The notes under the pieces are model-generated. The model saw only the letters and a program-made list of their open reading frames with translations. It had not been told where the DNA came from and did not search any database. The position numbers and the translations under genes are program-made. A stretch of DNA of 64,000 nt from WHSW01 sp963722175 (GTDB taxonomy: Bacteria; Actinomycetota; Thermoleophilia; Solirubrobacterales; 70-9). Position 1 is the stretch's first letter, and each line of letters begins with the position of its first letter. Positions 1 through 9,137 of this stretch are shown here, piece by piece. Where the stretch lies: assembly GCA_963722175.1 (NCBI GenBank), contig CAVRKA010000007.1:78419-142418 (forward strand). The letters run 5' to 3'.

Positions 1-1345
1 CGACGACATCGTCGCGCCGAGGAAGACGCCGTGATCCCAGTCGAACGACTCGCTGACCAGCGGCTGCACGCGTGGCCCGGCGGCCGCCGAACAGGAAGGC
101 GTCGATCGGCACGCCGGCGGGGTCCTCCCACTCGGGCGCGATCGACGGGCACTGCCCGGCCGGGCGTCGTGAAGCGGGCGTTGGGGTGGGCGGCGGGCTC
201 GGTCGACTCGGGCGTCCAGTCGTTGCCCTTCCAGTCGATCGCGTGCTCGGGCGCCTCGCCGGTCATCCCCTCCCACCAGATGTCGCCGTCGTCGGTGAGC
301 GCGCAGTTGGTGAAGATCGAGTTCCGCTCGATCGTGTCCATCGCGTTCGGGTTCGTCTTGTGGCCGTGTTCGGAGCGACGCCGAAGAAGCCGTACTCGGG
401 GTTGACCGCGCGCAGGCGGCCGTCGTCGTCGAACTTCATCCAGGCGATGTCGTCGCCGACCGTCTCGACCGTCCAGCCCTCGAGCGTCGGGACCAGCATC
501 GCGAGGTTGGTCTTCCCGCAGGCCGACGGGAAGGCGCCGGTGACGTACTTGACCTCGCCCTCGGGCGAGGTCAGCTTGAGGATCAGCATGTGCTCGGCCA
601 TCCAGCCCTCGTCGCGGGCCATCGCCGAGGCGATCCGCAGCGCGAAGCACTTCTTGCCGAGCAGCGCGTTGCCGCCGTAGCCCGAGCCGTAGGACCAGAT
701 CTCGCGGCTCTCGGGGTAGTGGACGATGTACTTGTTGTCCGGGTTGCACGGCCACGGGACGTCGTCCTGGCCCTCCGCGAGCGGCATCCCGACCGAGTGC
801 ACGCAGGGGACGAAGTCGCCGTCGGCGCCCATCGCCTCGAGCGCGCCCTCGCCCATCCGGGTCATGATCCGCATCGAGACCGCGACGTAGGCGGAGTCGG
901 TGAGCTGGACGCCGATGTGGGCGATCGGCGAGCCGAGCGGGCCCATCGAGAACGGGACCACGTACATCGTCCGGCCCTTCATCGAGCCGTCGAAGAAGCC
1001 GTTCATCCGCTCGCGCATCTCGGCCGGGTCGATCCAGTTGTTGGTCGGCCCCGCGTCCTCCTCGCGCTCGGTGCAGATGAAGGTGCGGTCCTCGACCCGG
1101 GCGACGTCGCCGGGGTCGGAGCGCGACAGGTAGGAGTTCGGCCGCTTGGCGTCCGAGAGCTTCTCGAAGGTGCCGGCGTCGACCAGCTCCTGGCAGAGGC
1201 GGTCGTACTCCTCGGCCGACCCGTCGCACCAGTGGATCGAATCCGGCTGGGTCAGCTCGGCGATCTCCTCGACCCAGGCGATCAGCTTCGGGTTGTCGGT
1301 GAGCTGCTTGGTCGCGGCCGTGCTCTCGCTCAAGTTCCGGTTCAA
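1..1345 (-). CDS. pckG: Phosphoenolpyruvate carboxykinase (GTP), partial and frameshifted
   Basis: This enzyme converts oxaloacetate plus GTP to phosphoenolpyruvate, CO2 and GDP at the entry to gluconeogenesis. The cytosolic GTP-type family is clear from a long continuous match: the NNWIDPAEM segment, the GRTMYVVPFSMGP segment, YGGNALLGKKC, and the P-loop signature FPSACGKTN with its reactive Cys. The match runs to GVAPNT near base 375, after which the frame shifts. The product continues in other frames (NPNAMDTIERNS, then APEWEDPAG, then SFDWDHGVFLGATM) to the window edge, so at least three indels lie in the last 400 bases and the C-terminus is outside the window. The start is uncertain: only TTG codons (1345 and 1333) follow the AAGGAG-like site. 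Confidence 0.9.
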
Positions 1346-1419
1346 CTCCTTCTGCTCGATGGCGATGTTCGAACGCTCGTACCCGGCTGATCCCCGCAGA
1401 ACCGGGGCGCCATTGTGGC

Positions 1420-2827
1420 GAACTGGGCGGCGATCCGGCGCCAGCAGCGATCGATGACAGCGCCTCGATCGCCGCCGCTCGCGGCGTCCTGGCCGGAGCC
1501 GATCGCGCCGTCCATGTAGCCGTTCCAGACCAGCGCCGTCTCGGCTCCGGCCCAGTGGATCGGGCCGATCGGCTCGCGGAGCGCCGGCCCGTAGTCGGTC
1601 CAGGCGCCGGGCGGCATGAAGCCGCCGTAGCAGCCGCGCGACCACTCGTCGGCGCGCCCAGGCACGGTCGACGTAGCCGATCGGCTCGGCCGCCTCGGGG
1701 CCGAAGAAGCGGGCGAAGCAATCGGCGACGATCCGCCGCCGCTCCGACTGCGGCAGATCGGCCGCCTCGCGCGCCGCCCGGCCCTCGAGGAAGCCGAGCA
1801 GGACCCCGGGGCTGCCGTCGGGCGGCGAGTTGTCGAAGCCGACCGAGACCGGCCCGGTGACCGCTGGTGACCGCCCCCGAGAGGCCGCGCTCGCGCCAGA
1901 ACGGCCGCTCGTAGACCGCCATGCACTTGACGACGCTCCCCTGCGCCATCCGCTGCGAGAGGCCGTCGCGGATCGCCGGCAGCGGCGGGTCGTAGGCGAT
2001 CCGGCCGGCGAGGGTCGGCGGCACGGCGACGATCGCCCGCTTCGCGTCGACCGTCGAGCCGGTCGGAGACCACGGTGACGCCGTCGTCGCGAGTGGCGGA
2101 TCGCGCGCACCGGGGTCTGCGAGCTCGACCACGGCCTGGCCCGAGCTGCTCGGCCATCCGCAGCGAGATCAGCTGCGAGCCGCCGACGATCCGGTCCTGC
2201 TGGGCGCCGCCCTCGGTGTCGGTGAGGATCTCGAGCGAGCCCGCCGACGCGGATGTAGAAGAGCACGTGCAGCAGCGAGACGTCCTCGGGCTCGGCGGCC
2301 CAGACGCCGATGATCGCGAGCCGCAGGATGTCGCGGGCGACGTTCGTGCGGACGTTGCGCCGCATCCAGGTCGCGAACGTCTGCGAGTCCCAGCTCGCCG
2401 CCTTCGGGGCCCGCCACGGCGCCTCGGGCGGCACCGCGCCGGCCATCGAGTTGAGCCGCGCATCGCCACCCCGACCTCGGCGAGCCCGACCGGGTTGGCG
2501 CGGGGGATCGTGCCGGCGTAGCGGCTCAGGTTGCCGCCCCGCTCGAAGATGTTCTTGCCCGCGGTGTAGGTCGGGAACGTCTCGAGTCCGAGCTCGCGCG
2601 ATCAGCGCCAGGACCCGATCCTGGGTCGGCCCGACCCACTGGGCGCCGATCTCGACCACCTTGCCGTCGCCGATCGGCTCGTTGAGCGTCCGGCCGCCGA
2701 CCCGGTCGCGGGCCTCGAGCACGACCACGTCGCGGTCCGCGGCTCGCAGCTCGCGGGCCGCGGACAGGCCGGCGAGCCCGGCGCCGACGACGACGACATC
2801 AACGTGGCGCTCCTCGGTTCCAGCCAT
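1420..2827 (-). CDS. Flavin-containing amine oxidase / FAD oxidoreductase, frameshifted
   Basis: The N-terminus (ATG at 2827) carries an FAD-binding Rossmann motif, VVVVGAGLAGLSAAREL, followed by LEARDRVGGRT and GAQWVGPTQDR, which are typical of the monoamine oxidase/putrescine oxidase family. The C-terminal family signature WAGAETALVWNGYMDGAI lies near 1510-1550. Between these the reading frame must change many times (near 2595, 2455, 2243, 2050-2130, 1860, 1675 and 1445). The substrate cannot be told from sequence. It is divergent from sucC with only 49 bp between starts. The end is approximate because the last frame is unclear, and the tail may overlap the PEP carboxykinase start. Confidence 0.8.
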
Positions 2828-2876
2828 CGCAGCCGAGCCTAATGCGCTGGGCAATCGCTAGGGTTCCGCGCCGCTG

Positions 2877-4133
2877 ATGCGCTTCTACGAGTACGAATCA
2901 CGCCGGATCGTCGAGCGGGCCGGGATCCCGGTCACCAAGTACGGCTTCTGCACGACCGCCGACGAGGCCCGCAAGGCCGCCGAGGAGATCGGCGGCCCGA
3001 CCGTGATCAAGTCGCAGGTGCTGACCGGCGGCCGGATGAAGGCCGGCGGGGTCAAGTTCGCCGACACCCCCGACGAGGCGGCCGAGCACGCCGCCGCGAT
3101 CCTCGAGCTCGAGATCGGCGGCCACATGCCGGTCGGCGTGCTCGTCGACCCGAAGGCCGAGATCGAGCAGGAGTACTACGCGGCGGTGCTCTGGGACGGG
3201 CGCGCGAAGCGCCCGATGATGCTGTTCAGCGACATGGGCGGGATCGACATCGAGCAGGTCGCCGAGGAGCATCCCGACCACGTCGGCCGCGGCCACCTCT
3301 CCAACCTGCACCCGATCTCCGACTTCCAGGCCAAGGAGGCCGTCGCCCGCTGCGGGATGACCGGCTCGGAGCTCAACCGCGCGACCGCCGTGCTCGCCCG
3401 GCTCGCCCGCCTGCAGCGCGACTACGACATGACCCTGGCCGAGATCAACCCGCTCGCCCGCCTCGCCGACGGCTCCTTCGTCGCCCTCGACGCCCACATG
3501 GAGATGGAGGACGAGGCGGTCGGCCGCCACAAGGAGATGCTCGCAGGAGATCGGCGTCGACCTCGACGAGCCGCGTGAGCTGTACGAGCCCTCGGACGTT
3601 CGAGCGCAACGTGAAGGCGATCGACGCCGGCCGACCACCGCGGCGTGATCCAGGGCAAGGACCACGGCTTCACCGGCAACCTCGGCCTCGTGATCGGCGC
3701 CGGCGGCGGCTCGCTGACGCTCACCGACGCCGTCCGCAGCCAGGGCGGCAAGCCCGCCAACTACGCCGAGATCGGCGGCAACCCCTCGGTCGCGAAGTCG
3801 AAGGGCCTGGCGATGGAGGTGCTGAAGAAGGACGGGGTCGAGAAGATCGCGGTGATGATGTCGATCGTCTCCAACACCCGGGTCGACATCGTCGCCCGCG
3901 GCGTGATCAAGGCCTGCCTCGAGCTCGGCAAGGACCCGGCGGAGACGATCGCCGTCTTCCGCATCCCGGGTGCCTGGGAGGAGGAGGGCGCGAAGATCCT
4001 CTCCAAGTACGGGATCGAGTTCCGCGACCGCGAACACCTCGATGTGGGACGCCGCCGGCGAGGCGGTCGCGAAGATCCAGGGCCTGACGGCTCCCCGCTT
4101 CGCGTCCGGGGCCGTCAGGGTCGCCGAGGATGA
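2877..4133 (+). CDS. sucC: Succinate-CoA ligase subunit beta, frameshifted
   Basis: SucC forms the nucleotide-binding beta subunit of succinyl-CoA synthetase in the TCA cycle. The first 220 residues show the ATP-grasp fold: MRFYEYESRRIVERAGIP, VIKSQVLTGGRMKAGGVKF, and AEINPLA with the metal-binding Asn. After a frame change, the C-terminal ligase domain follows (GKDHGFTGNLGLVIGAGGG, YAEIGGNPS, then NTSMWDAAGEAV). I place +1 insertions near 3545, 3596, 3633 and 4030. The expected stop is the TGA at 4131-4133 inside the ATGA shared with sucD, but I cannot follow the frame securely through the last 30 codons. No clear ribosome site precedes the ATG, so the mRNA may be leaderless. Confidence 0.9.
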
Positions 4134-5085
4134 GCATCCTTCTACACGAGGACTTCACCTTCATCGTCCAGGGGATCACCGGGCGCGAGGCGGTCAACCT
4201 GACCCGCGAGTGCCTCGACTACGGCTCGAAGATCGTCGGCGGGGTGACCCCGGGCCGCAAGGGCCGCGAGGTCCACGGCGTGCCCGTCTTCGACACCGTC
4301 GAGCAGGCGGTCGAGCACCACGGCTCGCCCCCCGACGGCGCCGTCGTCACCGTCCCCCCCGCCTTCACCAAGGACGCCGTCTTCGAGGCGATCGAGAACG
4401 GGATCAAGCTGATCGTCGTCGTCACCGAGCGGATCCCGCGCCGCGACGTCGCCGAGATGGTCGAGCTCGCGAACGAGCGGGGCGCCCGGATCATCGGCCC
4501 GAACTGCCTCGGCGCTGATCGTCCCCGGGGTCGCGAAGATGGGCGGGATCGGCGGCCCGGCCAAGGACGCGGCGAAGGCCTATGAGCCGGGCCGCGTCGG
4601 GCGTGATGTCGCGCTCGGGCGGGATGACGACCGAGATCTCCTCCTCGCTCACCGCCGCCGGCCTCGGCGTCTCGACCGCGGTCTCGATCGGCGGCGACGC
4701 GATCATCGGCTCCACCTACGCCGAGCTGATGCCGCTCTTCGAGGCGGACGAGCAGACCGAGGCGATCGTCATCTACACCGAGCCCGGCGGGCGGATGGAG
4801 GCCGAGCTCGTCGACTGGCGCGAGGAGAACAACTCGAGGCTGCCGATCGTCGCCTTCATGGCCGGCAAGTTCATGGACGACGAGGAGATGCAGGGGATGA
4901 GCTTCGGCCACGCGGGCACGATCGTCGAGGGCAAGGAGGACTCGGCGACCGAGAAGATCGCCCGCCTCGAGGCCGCCGGGATCCCGGTCGTCGAGCGGAT
5001 CCACGAGATCCCCGACGTCGTCAAACAACGGCTCGCCGATTCCTCGGCTTCGCCTGCGGAATCGGCGAGGTCGGAGGCGGGATGA
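4130..5085 (+). CDS. sucD: Succinate-CoA ligase subunit alpha, frameshifted
   Basis: SucD carries the CoA-binding Rossmann domain (VQGITGREAVNLTRECLDYG, VGGVTPGRKG) and the catalytic domain (GARIIGPNCLG, SRSGGMTTEIS, FGHAGTI with the phosphorylated His). It pairs with SucC in the TCA cycle. Its ATG overlaps the expected sucC stop as ATGA. Two +1 insertions break it: one near 4513 (GPNCLG should continue LIVPGVAKMGGIG) and one near 4606 (GRVG should continue VMSRSGG). The last 160 codons are clean and end at TGA 5083-5085, overlapping the next gene as ATGA, so the three genes form one translationally coupled unit. Confidence 0.92.
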
Positions 5086-5330
5086 GCGACCTGGACGGCA
5101 CCTTCATCGAGGTCGAGGTCTCCGGCGAGGCGGCAACCGACCCCGAGCTCGCGAAGAAGCTCGAAGAGGTCTGCCCGGTCGACATCTTCAAGGCCGCCGG
5201 CTCGGGGGTCGAGATCGTGCGTCAGAACCTCGACGAATGCGTGCTCTGCGAGCTGTGCCTGGACGCCGCGCCGGCGGGCACGGTCGTCGTCCACAAGCTC
5301 TACGACGGCACCGAGCTGCGGCGCGGCTGA
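5082..5330 (+). CDS. Small FixX-like ferredoxin
   Basis: This 82-residue protein has four cysteines, one in VCPVDIF and three in CVLCELC. That CP...CxxCxxC arrangement resembles FixX-type ferredoxins and would hold one [4Fe-4S] cluster in the cytoplasm. The normal fourth 'CP' after CxxCxxC is replaced by DAAP, so the single upstream CP probably supplies the fourth ligand. The ATG overlaps the sucD stop (ATGA), which implies co-translation with succinyl-CoA synthetase. A role as electron carrier for a 2-oxoacid or acyl-CoA oxidoreductase is an inference; no partner is visible in the window. Confidence 0.75.
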   Translation: MSDLDGTFIEVEVSGEAATDPELAKKLEEVCPVDIFKAAGSGVEIVRQNLDECVLCELCLDAAPAGTVVVHKLYDGTELRRG

Positions 5331-5356
5331 CGCGCCGCAACTCGGCGGGTCAGGCC

Positions 5357-5731
5357 CTACGGGACCGCGACGTTCCGCGACCTCGCGGGCTCACAGCTCG
5401 TGTTCCCGGTCACGCGGACGTGGTAGCGGCCCGGCGCCGCGCCGCCCTCGATGTCGATGTCCCAGGCGCCGTTGTCCTCGGAGCGGTCGGTGTCGATCAG
5501 CGGGTCCACGGCCGCCCCCGGTCGGACGAAGAACAGCCGCACGAGCCGGTTCTCCCTGCAGGCGGGGTTCGGCGAGCCGACCCGTCCGCGGAAGAGGTCG
5601 TCAGGCGCCCCGTTGACGAAGTTGATCGTCACCGAGGTCGGTGACGGCGCGGCAGCGGCTCCGGCCGGCAGTGCGACGGTGCCGGCGAGCATGGCGCATG
5701 TGGCGAGAACAGCAACTAGTGATCTACGCAT
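5357..5731 (-). CDS. Small exported protein of unknown function
   Basis: A 124-residue protein with a clean Sec signal peptide (MRRS, hydrophobic VAVLATCAMLAGTVAL, cleavage near AGAAAAP). The mature part has two Cys and ends with GRYHVRVTGNTSCEP, which suggests a small beta-sandwich. The start is supported by a GGAGGT site 7 bases upstream of the ATG. It faces the sucD-ferredoxin operon tail to tail. I do not recognise a family. Confidence 0.7.
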   Translation of the reverse strand: MRRSLVAVLATCAMLAGTVALPAGAAAAPSPTSVTINFVNGAPDDLFRGRVGSPNPACRENRLVRLFFVRPGAAVDPLIDTDRSEDNGAWDIDIEGGAAPGRYHVRVTGNTSCEPARSRNVAVP

Positions 5732-5821
5732 GGTGTTTACCTCCGTGTCTTGATCAATCGCCCCTGTTCCCTCAACACGCCGCAGCCCACGCCATCACGG
5801 GAAATGCGTACCTTGCGAATC

Positions 5822-6274
5822 ATGCCCCCACGACCTCACGTGGCCGCGGCGCTGATCGCGCTCGTAGTCGCGGTGCCCGTCACGGCGGCGGCGGCGAAGC
5901 CGAAGCCGCCCCCGAAGCCGCCGAAGCCGAAGCTCACCCTGCTCACCGGGAGCGAGGAGGGCGTCCTGCGCAAGGGCGCGATCAAGGTCGGCGTCGAGGC
6001 GAAGCGGGCGAAGAACGTCACCGTCACCGCCGTGTTCACGGTCGACGGGTTTCCCGAGGACTTCGTCTTCGACCTCGGGCCGGAGCGCAAGGGGATCGGC
6101 GACGGCGACGCCAAGGTTCGCTTCGGCCTCAGCGCACGCCAGAAGGAGGTGCTCGACTTCGCGATCAAGAGCTGTCGCGGCGCCGGCCTCGCGATCACCG
6201 CGAAGACCGAGAAGCGGACGGGGCGTCTGAGCGCGCAGCTACGGCTGCCCGGCGACTGCGCCGCCCGCAACTAG
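5822..6274 (+). CDS. Exported protein of unknown function with Lys/Pro-rich linker
   Basis: 150 residues. The start at 5822 gives a signal peptide (MPPRPHVAAALIALVVAVPVTAAAA) followed by a KPKPPPKPPKPK linker. The globular part contains repeated short beta-like stretches (IKVGVEAKRAKNVTVTAVFT) and two Cys, one in the segment KSCRGAGLAITAKTEKRTGR and one near the end. Two further in-frame ATGs lie upstream (5750 and 5804), but they would bury the signal peptide. The family is unknown; the fold looks like a small extracellular beta domain. Confidence 0.65.
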   Translation: MPPRPHVAAALIALVVAVPVTAAAAKPKPPPKPPKPKLTLLTGSEEGVLRKGAIKVGVEAKRAKNVTVTAVFTVDGFPEDFVFDLGPERKGIGDGDAKVRFGLSARQKEVLDFAIKSCRGAGLAITAKTEKRTGRLSAQLRLPGDCAARN

Positions 6275-6285
6275 CCCCACGGACG

Positions 6286-7458
6286 ATGCGGCTGGTCCTG
6301 GCGACCAACCATCTCGGACTCGGAGGCAGCGAGTCGTATCTGTTCTGCGTCGCCGAAGAGCTCGACCGTCTCGGGCATCGAGCGGTGATCTACACCCGCG
6401 AGCCGGGCGCCGGTGCGGTGGCGGCTCGAGAGCGCGGGATCGGGGTGGTCGACGACCTCGACGCCGCCGGCGAGGTCGATGCAGCGCTCACCCAGGACGC
6501 GGGAACCTCGCACGAGCTCGCCTCCCGGCGGCCGGCGCTCCCGCAGCTGTTCGTCGCCCACAGCGAGACGGTCGATCTGCAGCTGCCGCCGCAGCTCGAA
6601 GCCCAGGTGCGGTGCGTGGTCGCGCTCAACGACCGGGTTGCCCGCCGGCTCGAGGCGCTCGCGGTCGAGCCCGCGATCGTCCGCCTACGCCAGCCGATCG
6701 ACGTCGAGCGCAACACCGCCCCGACCCCGCTGCCCGAGGTCGCCAGGCGGGCGTTGCTGCTCAGCAACAACCCGGTCGACGACCGCCTCGGGCTGCTGGA
6801 GCGCGCCACCGCCGACGCGGGGCTCGAGCTCGTGCGAGTCGGCGGCGACGCGGGTCAGGCTTCCGACCCGCGACCGGTGCTGGCCGCGGTCGAGATCGTG
6901 ATCGGCTATGGCCGCTCGATCCTCGAGGCGATGGCGTCGGGGCGGGCGGCGTACGTCTACGACCACCACGGCGGCGACGGCTGGGTGACCGCGGAGACCT
7001 ACGCCGAGCTCGAGGCCGACGGGTTCGCCGGGCGGGGGCCGACGGCTGTCATCGACGATGCCCGCCTGCGCGCCGACCTGCGCTCCTACTCGGCCTCGAT
7101 GGGCCCCGTGAACCGCGACCTGGTGGTCGCCCATCACCGCGCGAACGTCCACGCCCAGGAGCTGGTCGAGCTGCTGCGGCCGCTCGCGCCCGAGCGGCGA
7201 CCGCCCCAGCCGCACGAGGAGATGGCCCGCCTGGTGCGACTCGAGTGGCGGGGCCGGGTCGAGGCCCAGGAGCTGCGGCGGGTACTGGCCGAAAAGCAGC
7301 GCGAGCTCGAGACGAGGGTCCGCGAGACGCAGGCCGCGAGAGCCGGGGCCGAGCGACTCCACCGCGCCTACGAGTCGACCCTGAGCTGGCGGGTCACCAG
7401 GCCCCTCCGAGCAATGCGCGCGCTCAGCGCTCGGCTGCGGCGCCGGCGGTCTGGCTAG
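6286..7458 (+). CDS. Glycosyltransferase-like protein with C-terminal coiled coil
   Basis: A 390-residue protein beginning MRLVLATNHLGLGGSESYLF, the N-terminal pattern of GT-B (GT4-like) glycosyltransferases (GG.E motif). Residues around 200-240 (IGYGRSILEAMASGRAAYVYD) match the donor-binding end of GT4 enzymes, where the Glu of 'ILEAM' contacts the nucleotide sugar. The last 90 residues are a charged coiled coil ending YESTLSWRVTRPLR, a tail often seen on bacterial glycosyltransferases. It starts 11 bases after the preceding gene. Donor and acceptor cannot be told. It converges on an asparagine-synthase-like gene. Confidence 0.75.
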   Translation: MRLVLATNHLGLGGSESYLFCVAEELDRLGHRAVIYTREPGAGAVAARERGIGVVDDLDAAGEVDAALTQDAGTSHELASRRPALPQLFVAHSETVDLQLPPQLEAQVRCVVALNDRVARRLEALAVEPAIVRLRQPIDVERNTAPTPLPEVARRALLLSNNPVDDRLGLLERATADAGLELVRVGGDAGQASDPRPVLAAVEIVIGYGRSILEAMASGRAAYVYDHHGGDGWVTAETYAELEADGFAGRGPTAVIDDARLRADLRSYSASMGPVNRDLVVAHHRANVHAQELVELLRPLAPERRPPQPHEEMARLVRLEWRGRVEAQELRRVLAEKQRELETRVRETQAARAGAERLHRAYESTLSWRVTRPLRAMRALSARLRRRRSG

Positions 7459-7468
7459 CTCGGGGCGC

Positions 7469-9106
7469 TCAGCCGCGCGCGAGCTCGGCGCCGTCGACCT
7501 CGCCGATCGAGCTCCGGTAGCGCCGCCACCAGGCATGAAGGAGGGCGATCCCCTCCATGCCCATCCTCAGATGCCCGTCGAGCTCGCCCCGCGACGGCGT
7601 CTCGAGCCAGGCGCGGAGCTCGGGCGCGACATAGGGGGCGAGCGGGCCGTCGGCGAGCAGTTCGCGGTAGGCGGCGACGGCGGGCTCCGAGCACCAGCGG
7701 CGCGGAAACCGCGGCGGGGAACGCTGCGAGTCGGTGGTCGCGGGCAGGGGGACGACCTCCGGCGCCAGCCGCTCGAGCACGGCCGGATAGAGGTGCCCGC
7801 CGCGCTTCGTCTCCGGCGGGATCGAGAGGGCAGCGGAGGCGAGCGCGTCGCGCGCTCCCGGGACGATCACCCGCGCCGAGGGGCCGAGCAGCCCGGTCGG
7901 ATAGCTCGAGGTTCCGCGAAGCGTGCGGGTCCAGTAGACGCCGAGGATGCCCTGGGACGGATGTCCCTCGAAGCGCCTCATCTCGGCCAGATACTGCTCG
8001 CGGGCACGCGCGAGCAGCGGGGCACGAAGGCTGTCTGCGAGCGCCAGATGGGCGTGGCCGTAGCGGCGCACGGTCTCGAACAGCGCCTCGCTCGCGGCGC
8101 GGGGGTGGCTGGCGTCGAGGCTGGCTGCGGTGTAGAACCGATCGCCCGCCTGGAAGGTGACGTCAATCGCCCCGCCGTCGAGGACCGGCGCCCGGGCGCC
8201 GGCGACCCGATGCGCGAGCGGGACCAGCCAGGCGTGGTCGACGAACTGGTACTCGACCCGCCGCGCGCGCTCGTCCCAGTCGACCCGATAGTCCTCGGCG
8301 CGCCCGCGAAGCTCCTCGTGCGCGACCCCGAGGACGCCGGCGACCGGCGCGGCGTGGTCCTCCTCGAAGCGCCCGCCCTCGTCGTCGTCGACGGTGATCG
8401 CGGTCACCTCGCGGTCGGCGGGAACCGCGCAGAGCACGATCCGCGAGTCGCGGCCGCCGCTCAGCGGGCACAGGATCTCGCCCTCCAGCGACGCCAGCGT
8501 CTCGCGCAGGGCCGCGACCCAGGCGTCGGCCCCGGCGGCGAGGCTGAGCCGCGGTTCGATCTCCGCCCACGGCCACGCCGGCCGCTCGACCCGCGAACGC
8601 CCCAGCCGGCGGCGGAGCGCCGCGTGCGGCTCGAGGCGGCGGATCTCCGCAAACGGGGTCCGGCCGCCGACCGGATGCCGGAGGATGATCGTCGCCGCCC
8701 AGGCGTCCCAGTCGACCGAGAGCGACCGTGGCCAGGCGCCGACGAGGGGGTCGACCCTGGAGGCAAAGTAGGTCGCGCCGCGATCCTCGATCCAGTAGAG
8801 CCGCGCGTACCCGGATACCGACGAGTGCACGACGCGTCGCCGGCCGCCCAGCGCGAGCCCGCAGGCGCCGAGCCGGGAGGCCTCCTCCCAGCTCGCCGGG
8901 TCTCCCCGCCAGAGGTCCCCCTCGACCCAGGCGTAGCCGCGCTCGCTTTGGCCGCCCCAGCGGATCGGGTCGCGATCGCAGTAGAGGATCGAGCGCTCGT
9001 CGTCGTGGACGACCCGCATCGGTTCGCCCAGGCCGGCGGCGATCGCCCGCACCCGCTCCCGGTCGTAGTCGCCGAGCGCACCGCAAGCCATCGGCGCGCC
9101 GGCCAC
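7469..9106 (-). CDS. Asparagine-synthase-like (AsnB-domain) protein
   Basis: 545 residues. The central motif LSGGRDSRIV (around residue 215) is the ATP-pyrophosphatase P-loop of asparagine synthetase B and its relatives, which activate a carboxylate as an acyl-adenylate. The N-terminal half resembles the class II glutaminase domain, but no MetCys start is present: the nearest Cys lies at MAC in an internal Met start. Glutamine hydrolysis by the normal N-terminal Cys is therefore doubtful. Such AsnB-like proteins occur in cell-surface glycan loci and in peptide-modifying loci. The neighbouring glycosyltransferase (tail to tail, 10 bp gap) favours the former, as an inference. Confidence 0.75.
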   Translation of the reverse strand: MAGAPMACGALGDYDRERVRAIAAGLGEPMRVVHDDERSILYCDRDPIRWGGQSERGYAWVEGDLWRGDPASWEEASRLGACGLALGGRRRVVHSSVSGYARLYWIEDRGATYFASRVDPLVGAWPRSLSVDWDAWAATIILRHPVGGRTPFAEIRRLEPHAALRRRLGRSRVERPAWPWAEIEPRLSLAAGADAWVAALRETLASLEGEILCPLSGGRDSRIVLCAVPADREVTAITVDDDEGGRFEEDHAAPVAGVLGVAHEELRGRAEDYRVDWDERARRVEYQFVDHAWLVPLAHRVAGARAPVLDGGAIDVTFQAGDRFYTAASLDASHPRAASEALFETVRRYGHAHLALADSLRAPLLARAREQYLAEMRRFEGHPSQGILGVYWTRTLRGTSSYPTGLLGPSARVIVPGARDALASAALSIPPETKRGGHLYPAVLERLAPEVVPLPATTDSQRSPPRFPRRWCSEPAVAAYRELLADGPLAPYVAPELRAWLETPSRGELDGHLRMGMEGIALLHAWWRRYRSSIGEVDGAELARG

Positions 9107-9137
9107 GCCCGCGCCTCCCGCGTCCCCACTCGAGCGC

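Noticed and set aside
263..2854. One 863-residue minus-strand protein joining amine oxidase and PEP carboxykinase
   Set aside because: The middle is frame-shifted Arg-rich text; each end matches a separate known protein and both parts change frame, so it is an artefact of indels.
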